DNA of 64,000 nucleotides. Source: Natronospirillum operosum. GTDB taxonomy: Bacteria; Pseudomonadota; Gammaproteobacteria; Pseudomonadales; Natronospirillaceae. The notes under the pieces are model-generated. The model did not search any database. It saw only the letters and a program-made list of their open reading frames with translations, and was not told where the DNA came from. A program made the position numbers and the translations under genes. Location of the stretch: the NCBI RefSeq assembly GCF_004768465.1, contig NZ_SRMF01000001.1:294126-358125 (forward strand). The letters run 5' to 3'. The stretch's first letter is position 1, and each line of letters begins with the position of its first letter. Positions 59,031 through 64,000 of the stretch are shown piece after piece.

Positions 59031-59719
59031 CGCCGCTTGAGCAGGAAAACGAAGAACACTGGCTCTCGGTCAGTGACCTGATGGCGGGGCTGATGATGGT
59101 GTTCCTGCTGATCGCCATCATCTTCATGATTCACGCCGAACGTGAACGACGGACTGTAACCGACGTCGCCGTGCTCTATGAGCGCCTGCGGCTCGATCTC
59201 TACAACGACCTGCTGACCGAATTCGAGCAGGACCTGGAAGCCTGGGGCGCCGAGCTGGATGAAGATCTGACCTTCCGCTTCAACCGGGAAGATCTGCTGT
59301 TCGACCGCGGGGAAACCGACCTGCAGCCGGGTTTTCAGACCATACTGGCTGACTTCTTCCCGCGCTATGTCGACATCATTCATCGGCCGCAGTATCGCGA
59401 TGACATCAGCGAGGTCCGCATCGAGGGTCACACTTCCTCGGCCTGGGGTGACCGCTCCGAAGACGAAGCCTACATCCTGAACATGGAACTGTCGCAGGCG
59501 CGAACCCGAGAAGCGGCCTCCTTCCTGCTGGAGCTGGATGCCATCGACGAGGTCAAACCCTGGGTCAAGGCCAACCTGACAGCCAACGGGCTATCGTCCT
59601 CCCGGCTGGTGCTGGACGAGGACGGCCAGGAAGACGAGGCCCGCTCGCGGCGTGTCGAATTCCGCGTGGTGACGGATGCAGACCAGCGCATCGAAGATAT
59701 ACTGCAGACTGCGCGCTAA
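59027..59719 (+). CDS. ZorB-like OmpA/MotB-family stator protein
   Basis: A 230-residue protein overlapping the previous gene by 4 bp. A short cytoplasmic N-terminus leads into the motif HWLSVSDLMAGLMMVFLLIA (11-30); D17 at the membrane edge matches the proton-carrying aspartate of MotB/ZorB. After one membrane helix (18-36) comes an OmpA-like peptidoglycan-binding domain with IEGHTSSAWG (132-141), NMELSQARTREAASFLL and SRRVEFRVV (207-215). Channel subunit and peptidoglycan-anchored subunit together form a proton-driven motor in Zorya. Confidence 0.82.
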   Translation: MTPLEQENEEHWLSVSDLMAGLMMVFLLIAIIFMIHAERERRTVTDVAVLYERLRLDLYNDLLTEFEQDLEAWGAELDEDLTFRFNREDLLFDRGETDLQPGFQTILADFFPRYVDIIHRPQYRDDISEVRIEGHTSSAWGDRSEDEAYILNMELSQARTREAASFLLELDAIDEVKPWVKANLTANGLSSSRLVLDEDGQEDEARSRRVEFRVVTDADQRIEDILQTAR

Positions 59720-59733
59720 CGGGGACACCTTGC

Positions 59734-60246
59734 ATGGAACTGCCCGACTTTCTCGAGTTCGAACCCTTCAATACCCTGCGTGAGCGCATGGGTACGGACA
59801 AACTGGGCTATTTCGAGGTGTTTGATCCGGGCCGTCATCTGACTGGCGAGGAACGGGCCGCATTGCGTACCGACGGCGTACGGGTGACGCGCAGCCAGCT
59901 GATGATTCTGGGCGACCATACGCTGTCCTACAAGAACAGCCGCGTCGGCCTGGTGGTGGACCAGAAGCTGCATCTGACGCGCTGTAGGGACATTGCCGAC
60001 ATGACCGAAGGCGTCGTGATCAGCTCCGATATCGCGTGGCAGGCGCTTTGTGCTCAGACCGGGCAGACAATTCCTGTCTGCGCCGACTGCCTGCACCAGT
60101 TGCGTTATGAAGGCCTGGAGCTGGAAAAAGAGCGCAAACAGCACCACAACCGCAAGGTAATTGCCGAATTTACGCTGGCGCGCTATTTCGAAATTCACCC
60201 GGACTATCCGCTCTATGAGCAGACCCATGTGCGGCACCCGTTCTGA
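59734..60246 (+). CDS. Unknown 170-residue cysteine-containing protein of the zorAB-like operon
   Basis: I do not recognise this protein. It starts 15 bp after the ZorB-like gene, with GGGGACACC upstream. It has no signal peptide or membrane segment, so it should be cytoplasmic. Four cysteines are spaced C84, C106, C116, C119 (LHLTRCRDIADM ... WQALC ... PVCADCLHQLRYEG), a plausible zinc-binding knuckle. Other conserved-looking parts are DHTLSYKNSRVGLVVD (61-76) and a charged helix LELEKERKQHHNRK (128-141). It is not ZorC, ZorD (helicase/nuclease) or ZorE (HNH) by size or motif. By position it is the candidate effector or sensor of the system. Confidence 0.75.
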   Translation: MELPDFLEFEPFNTLRERMGTDKLGYFEVFDPGRHLTGEERAALRTDGVRVTRSQLMILGDHTLSYKNSRVGLVVDQKLHLTRCRDIADMTEGVVISSDIAWQALCAQTGQTIPVCADCLHQLRYEGLELEKERKQHHNRKVIAEFTLARYFEIHPDYPLYEQTHVRHPF

Positions 60247-60286
60247 CCGTAAACCATTGGAATAGAAGAAAAAATCCGGCAAACGT

Positions 60287-60314
60287 TTGACACCGTCGGA
60301 AAATGGATTACAAT
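60287..60314 (+). promoter_or_regulatory. Strong sigma-70 promoter for the Val/Asp tRNA operon
   Basis: A perfect TTGACA (60287-60292) is spaced 16 bp from TACAAT (60309-60314), followed by GCGCCTC. The expected start near 60321 lies about 40 bp before tRNA-Val. No comparable promoter precedes the second Val-Asp pair, so all four tRNAs are probably one transcript. Confidence 0.88.
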
Positions 60315-60361
60315 GCGCCTCACGTTTTCGGGGCAGTAAGAAGTCGCTTCGGGAATGCGGT

Positions 60362-60437
60362 GGGTGTGTAGCTCAGCTGGGAGAGCATCGCCCTTACAAG
60401 GCGAGGGTCAGCGGTTCGATCCCGTTCACACCCACCA
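60362..60437 (+). tRNA. tRNA-Val (UAC), copy 1
   Basis: A 76-nt tRNA. Acceptor GGGTGTG pairs with CACACCC, discriminator A, CCA encoded. The anticodon loop CTTACAA gives UAC. It is followed 5 bp later by tRNA-Asp. Confidence 0.97.
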
Positions 60438-60442
60438 TTCGC

Positions 60443-60519
60443 GGACCGGTAGTTCAGTTGGTTAGAATGCCGGCCTGTCACGCCGGAGGTCGCGGGTTCG
60501 AGTCCCGTCCGGTCCGCCA
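60443..60519 (+). tRNA. tRNA-Asp (GUC), copy 1
   Basis: A 77-nt tRNA. Acceptor GGACCGG pairs with CCGGTCC, discriminator G, CCA encoded. The anticodon loop CTGTCAC gives GUC. D loop reads AGTTCAGTTGG. Confidence 0.97.
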
Positions 60520-60621
60520 TCGTTCCTTCCTTCAGGGAGCGAAACATCCGGAAGCCAAGCGCTTCCTGCCTCGTGACAAGGCAACCTGGTGAACAGGCTG
60601 ATTGCAGTCCGTATCACTCTT

Positions 60622-60697
60622 GGGTGTGTAGCTCAGCTGGGAGAGCATCGCCCTTACAAGGCGAGGGTCAGCGGTTCGATCCCGTTCACACCCACCA
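60622..60697 (+). tRNA. tRNA-Val (UAC), copy 2
   Basis: Same sequence as copy 1, 102 bp after the first tRNA-Asp, making a Val-Asp-Val-Asp tandem. Confidence 0.97.
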
Positions 60698-60703
60698 TTT
60701 TGC

Positions 60704-60780
60704 GGACCGGTAGTTCAGCTGGTTAGAATGCCGGCCTGTCACGCCGGAGGTCGCGGGTTCGAGTCCCGTCCGGTCCGCCA
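60704..60780 (+). tRNA. tRNA-Asp (GUC), copy 2
   Basis: Matches copy 1 except in the D arm, where AGTTCAGCTGG replaces AGTTCAGTTGG (one C/T change). Acceptor, anticodon GUC and CCA are unchanged. Confidence 0.97.
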
Positions 60781-60864
60781 TCGCTTTCCCCCTCTCGTTT
60801 TTTCGATAGATCATTGTGATTCGGCTGCTCTGGCAGGCAACACCCTCCAAGCCTTCCAATTTCC

Positions 60865-60888
60865 GTAGCGAGGGGCGCGAGTCCCGAT
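60865..60888 (+). repeat. REP-like unit
   Basis: GTAGCGAGGGGCGCGAGTCC followed by CGAT, a variant of the REP-like unit found at 48767-48882 (GTAGCGAGCGACGCAAGTC). Confidence 0.75.
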
Positions 60889-61117
60889 TTAGGGTCGGTC
60901 CTGCCAGCCCCGACAGGCCGCGAACCGTGGTACCTTGTTTCCGGCTGTCGCTGGTCCCCGTCGGGCGGGCCGCAAACTCGCTGCGCTCAGACAAGCGGCC
61001 CGCTGATCCTCCGGGCCCTGCGCGCCAGCCGGCGGCACCGCAGATGGTTCGCTTGCCTGCCGGGGACTTGGCAGGAAGCTCCGTCAATGCCACAAGCACA
61101 ACCGAACCCCAGGGCCT

Positions 61118-61209
61118 TGTAGTGAGCGACGCGAGTCGCGATGGGCGGCGCAGCCGCCCTTTTTGTGGGCCTGTCGGCCCAATCGGCACTTGCGTGCCTC
61201 GCTACAGGA
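61118..61209. repeat. Head-to-head REP pair with terminator-like centre
   Basis: A direct REP-like unit (TGTAGTGAGCGACGCGAGTC, from 61118) faces an inverted unit (ATCGGCACTTGCGTGCCTCG then CTACAGGA, 61182-61209). Between them GGGCGGC-GCA-GCCGCCC plus five T (61143-61164) has the form of an intrinsic terminator. The same order, REP / GGCGGC hairpin / CTTTTT / inverted REP, occurs at 48859-48969, so this is a mosaic element, and it may end the tRNA transcript. Confidence 0.8.
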
Positions 61210-61221
61210 GTTGGGAGGCAC

Positions 61222-61348
61222 GGTTGGAGTCGCCTGTCGGGAACGTTTTTGCATGAGCGAAGCGAGCCCGGAGGGTCAGGCCCAGGGACAGGCCTGGTAT
61301 GAGTTTTTTGCGTGTCTCACAGGGCATGTACCCGAGCGTGGCGACGGG
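61222..61348 (+). repeat. Composite repeat, copy 2
   Basis: Shares three ordered blocks with 48988-49188: GGTTGGAGTCGCCTG (61222-61236), TTTTGCATGAGCGAAGCGAG through CAGGGACAGGCCTG (61247-61295) and GTTTTTTGCGTGTCTCACAG through GCGACGG (61303-61347). Blocks differ by only a few bases while the spacers differ in length. Confidence 0.8.
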
Positions 61349-61514
61349 AATGTGGCAGCATATCTTGAGGGAGCGTCCGACCTGACCCACCGTCTGTGCA
61401 TCCATTTCACAAATCAGCCCGAACCGCATCGTGCGACTACGGCCAGCCCGCAATCAGTGGTAGTCTGAACCCATTCAAACAACCGTTTAACTGCACATAC
61501 TCAAGGCTTGCATC

Positions 61515-63548
61515 ATGACAGACACTGCCTTCACCACCCTGTTTTCGCCGCTCGATCTCGGGCCCTTCTCGGTATCCAACCGCCTGATCATGGGGTCCAT
61601 GCACACCGGCCTTGAAGAGTCGCCCAAGCACTTCGGTCGCCTGGCGGCTTTCTTTCGTCAGCGCGCCACAGGTGGTGCCGGCCTGATCATCACCGGCGGG
61701 GTAGCGCCTACTGACGCCGGCCGCGCCATGCCGGGCGGAGCAGCCATGCTGACCGAGGCCGATGCGGAACAGCATCGCATCATTCCGGAAGCCGTACACG
61801 AGGTGGGCGGTCGCATCTGCCTGCAATTGCTGCACACCGGGCGCTATGGCTTTCACCCGAATATCGTCAGCGCCACCGATGCCCAGGCACCGATTTCACC
61901 GTTTCCGCCCCGAGCCTTGAATGACGACGAGATTCAGGCCGAGATCGAAGGCTTTGCCCGCGCCGCGCAACTGGCCGAACAGGCCGGCTATGACGGCATC
62001 GAGATCATGGGGTCCGAAGGCTATTTCATCAACCAGTTCACCTCGCCGGCACTGAATCGGCGCACCGACGACTGGGGCGGCTCGGCAGAGAACCGTCAGC
62101 GCCTGGCGATCGAGATTGTGCGCGCCATCAAGGCCGCAGTCAGTGACCGCTTTCTGCTGATATTCCGCCTCTCGCTGCTCGATCTGGTGCCCAATGGCAC
62201 GCCCTGGTCGGAGGTGGAGCAACTGGCCCACCGGCTGGTCGAAGAAGGCGTGCACGTGCTGAACAGCGGCATTGGCTGGCACGAGTCACGGGTGCCCACC
62301 ATCGCCTCCATGGTGCCCGCAGCAGCCTTCCGTGAAGCCACGGCAAAGCTGCGTCAGACCGTCAGCGTGCCGGTGGCCGTAACCAACCGCATCAACCGCC
62401 CCGAACAGGCCGAGGACCTGCTGTCCGCTGGCACGGCAGACCTGGTCACCATGGCCCGGCCCTGGCTCGCCGATGCCGACTGGGGACGCAAGGCCGGCAC
62501 CGGCAAGGCCGACGAGATCAATGTCTGCATCGGCTGCAACCAGGCCTGCCTGGACCATATCTTTCAGGGCAAGCCGGTCACCTGCCTGGTCAACCCCTAT
62601 GCCCTGCAGGAAGATCGCTATTCCCGCCAGCCGGCGGTGCAGTCGCGTCGGGTGGCGGTGATTGGCGGTGGTGTCGGGGGGCTGTCTGCTGCCGTCGAAC
62701 TGGCCGAGCGCGGGCACGAGGTGCATCTTTATGAGCGCGGCGCTCAGTTGGGCGGGCAGTTCCTGCTCGCAGCCCGCGTACCCGGCAAGGAAGACTACCG
62801 GTATACACTGCGCTACTACGAGCAGCGCCTGCAGCACCTGGGTGTCAGCGTGCATCTGAATGCCGAGGTGACCCCGGAGCAACTGCAGGCCGCCGGGCAG
62901 CATACCGTGGTGCTGGCCACCGGCGTGCGCCCCCGAGTGCCGGATCTGCCCGGTATCGACCATGGCATGGTGGTGCGCTATGACCAGCTGCTGCGCGGTG
63001 ACCGCGCGCCCGGCACCCGCATTGCCGTGATGGGCGCCGGCGGCATCGGTTTCGATGTCGGTGAGTTCCTGCTGCACTGCGATGCCCCGGTGACCGCAAC
63101 CGAAGCCTTCCTGAGCCACTGGGGCATTGATGCCAGTGGTGCAAACCCGGGTGGCCTGATTCACCCGCAGCCACAGCATGCCGCCCGCAAGATTACCCTG
63201 TGCCAGCGTTCGGACGAGAAACCCGGCAAGCGGCTGGGCAAGACCACCGGCTGGATTCACCGGCTGCAGCTGCGCACTGGTGGCGTGCAGCATCTGACCG
63301 GCATCCAGTATGAGCGCATTGACGATCAGGGCCTGTGGTACACCGATGCCAGGGGTGATTCGCGGTGTCTGGCCGTCGACCAGATTGTGCTCTGTACCGG
63401 CCAGGAATCCGAACTGACCCTGCAGGACGGTCTGCTCAGGGCCGGCCTGGAGGTGCACACCATTGGCGGGGCAGACAAGGCCGCAGAGCTGGATGCCAAG
63501 CGGGCCATCCGCCAGGGGCTTGAGGTGGCGGTTGCACTCTCGGCCTGA
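61515..63548 (+). CDS. fadH: 2,4-dienoyl-CoA reductase (NADPH), FadH type
   Basis: Old-yellow-enzyme-family reductase that removes conjugated double bonds in beta-oxidation of polyunsaturated fatty acids. The 677 residues show an FMN TIM barrel (about 1-340; FSPLDLGPFSVSNRLIMGSM, GGSAENRQRLAIEIVRAIK), a 4Fe-4S cluster with CIGCNQACL and a further cysteine in PVTCLVNP (about 335-360), and C-terminal FAD/NADPH folds (VAVIGGGVGGLSAAVELAER; IAVMGAGGIGFDVGEFLL). Size and order match FadH. It is next to Val/Asp tRNAs, as fadH1 is in P. aeruginosa. Confidence 0.95.
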   Translation: MTDTAFTTLFSPLDLGPFSVSNRLIMGSMHTGLEESPKHFGRLAAFFRQRATGGAGLIITGGVAPTDAGRAMPGGAAMLTEADAEQHRIIPEAVHEVGGRICLQLLHTGRYGFHPNIVSATDAQAPISPFPPRALNDDEIQAEIEGFARAAQLAEQAGYDGIEIMGSEGYFINQFTSPALNRRTDDWGGSAENRQRLAIEIVRAIKAAVSDRFLLIFRLSLLDLVPNGTPWSEVEQLAHRLVEEGVHVLNSGIGWHESRVPTIASMVPAAAFREATAKLRQTVSVPVAVTNRINRPEQAEDLLSAGTADLVTMARPWLADADWGRKAGTGKADEINVCIGCNQACLDHIFQGKPVTCLVNPYALQEDRYSRQPAVQSRRVAVIGGGVGGLSAAVELAERGHEVHLYERGAQLGGQFLLAARVPGKEDYRYTLRYYEQRLQHLGVSVHLNAEVTPEQLQAAGQHTVVLATGVRPRVPDLPGIDHGMVVRYDQLLRGDRAPGTRIAVMGAGGIGFDVGEFLLHCDAPVTATEAFLSHWGIDASGANPGGLIHPQPQHAARKITLCQRSDEKPGKRLGKTTGWIHRLQLRTGGVQHLTGIQYERIDDQGLWYTDARGDSRCLAVDQIVLCTGQESELTLQDGLLRAGLEVHTIGGADKAAELDAKRAIRQGLEVAVALSA

Positions 63549-63601
63549 TTGACGGAAACTGGACAGTCGCAGTGGTTGTACTGACGGGAGTTCATGTAAC
63601 A

Positions 63602-64000
63602 GTGGCTGTACACGCCGAAGCGCTATTGATTTACCAGTCGGACAAGTCTGCCCGCGAGATGCTCTATAGCGAGTTTACCGCCCTGCTGGATGGCATGGTG
63701 ACCGCTGAGCAGTTCGCCGGGCAGACGCTGGAGGCGGTCTACCTCCAGTTGGACGAGCAGTTGCAGATCAGAGCCCTGGTCTTTTTCCTGCTGCCGTTCA
63801 ATCAGCAGGGGCAGGTGGCCGAGGAATGGAACCTGCCGCTGCGGGACATGGCCGCCCGCGGCCGGCCGGGGCCGACCCTGAAGGGCACTCCGACCCGGCT
63901 GCTGTGCCGCAGCCAGTGCCCGGAAAAGTGGCATGCCTGGCTCTGGGAACCGCATGAACGCTATGGCCGCGACCCCTTTGACGATATACTGCGCGTGCTG
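63602..64000 (+). CDS. Conserved hypothetical protein (3' end cut by window)
   Basis: An open frame runs to the window edge without stop. GTG 63602 has GGGAG 11 bp upstream and gives 133 codons so far; GTG 63572 is an in-frame alternative. The translation includes SAREMLYSEFTALLDGMVTA, VFFLLPFNQQGQVAEEWNLP and LLCRSQCPEKWHAWLWEP. The coding look (third-position GC, absence of stops) and the EWNLPLRDMA and CRSQCP stretches suggest a real conserved protein, but I cannot name a function. Two copies of CAGTGG[CT]TGTAC (63570 and 63600) lie at its start. Confidence 0.65.
   Translation, partial: MAVHAEALLIYQSDKSAREMLYSEFTALLDGMVTAEQFAGQTLEAVYLQLDEQLQIRALVFFLLPFNQQGQVAEEWNLPLRDMAARGRPGPTLKGTPTRLLCRSQCPEKWHAWLWEPHERYGRDPFDDILRVL

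Larger units (their letters stand above)
60781..61514. other. Repeat-rich intergenic region before fadH
   Basis: About 730 bp with no convincing gene. It contains a REP-like unit (60865-60888), a GCGGGCCGC...GCGGCCCGC inverted repeat (60965-61003), a head-to-head REP pair around a terminator-like hairpin (61118-61209) and copy 2 of the composite repeat (61222-61348). The fadH promoter should lie in 61350-61514 but I see no good consensus pair. Open frames on both strands are inconsistent with coding. Confidence 0.75.

Noticed and set aside
57795..59719. Flagellar MotA/MotB pair
   Set aside because: The first protein lacks the MotA cytoplasmic loop between paired membrane segments and has a long C-terminal helical tail; no flagellar or chemotaxis genes are nearby.
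60686..61256. Open frames on both strands over tRNA-Asp and the following repeats (including one with ADRTGLEPATSGVTG)
   Set aside because: The ADRTGLEPATSGV peptide is the well-known false translation of the antisense strand of tRNA genes; the remainder is repeat DNA.

Overview
This window is a dense, GC-rich stretch of a gammaproteobacterial chromosome. The gene order is that of the Pseudomonas/Oceanospirillales type: dapD-dapC-glnD-map, then rpsB-tsf-pyrH-frr-uppS-cdsA-dxr-rseP-bamA-skp-lpxD-fabZ-lpxA-lpxB-rnhB-dnaE-accA-tilS-pyrG-eno-ftsB-ispD-ispF-truD-pcm-nlpD-rpoS, then fdxA-mutS-pncC-recA-recX-alaS-lysC-csrA. The fabA-fabB pair and an oadGAB sodium-pumping decarboxylase fit a marine or halophilic relative of Pseudomonas. 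The species cannot be fixed from the sequence.

Layout. Positions 1-144 hold a 63-bp REP-like tandem repeat, followed by a SprT-like metalloprotease gene and fabA-fabB, all on the minus strand. From 2.7 to 4.2 kb lie a secreted acidic protein and an FkbM methyltransferase. From 4.2 to 11.9 kb, minus-strand genes encode leucyl aminopeptidase, lysine/diaminopimelate synthesis (dapD, dapC), the PII sensor glnD and map. A divergent promoter region at 11.85-12.13 kb opens a plus-strand superoperon (12.1-31.5 kb) that covers translation, UMP kinase, undecaprenyl and isoprenoid synthesis, BAM/outer-membrane assembly, lipid A and fatty-acid synthesis, and the replicative polymerase. The 31.5-43.1 kb part carries tilS, pyrG, eno, ftsB, the ispDF/truD/pcm cluster and nlpD-rpoS. 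It lacks kdsA between pyrG and eno, and surE between truD and pcm, and has a DUF368 membrane protein before nlpD.

The DNA-repair block (mutS, pncC, recA with a clear LexA box, recX) ends in an 0.8-kb intergenic region full of palindromes and repeats. After it come alaS-lysC-csrA and tRNA-Ser/Arg/Arg, then oadGAB. A second repeat-rich intergenic region (60.8-61.5 kb) shares the same composite repeat. It follows a Val-Asp-Val-Asp tRNA operon and precedes a fadH-type dienoyl-CoA reductase.

The most unusual locus is 57.79-60.25 kb. It is a tight three-gene operon of a ZorA-like MotA/ExbB-family channel with a long helical tail, a ZorB-like OmpA/MotB-family protein, and a 170-residue protein with four cysteines that I do not recognise. 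It lacks the known Zorya effectors (ZorC/D, ZorE), sits between a housekeeping operon and a tRNA operon, and has an intrinsic terminator directly upstream of its first gene. It is the best candidate here for an undescribed, probably anti-phage, system.
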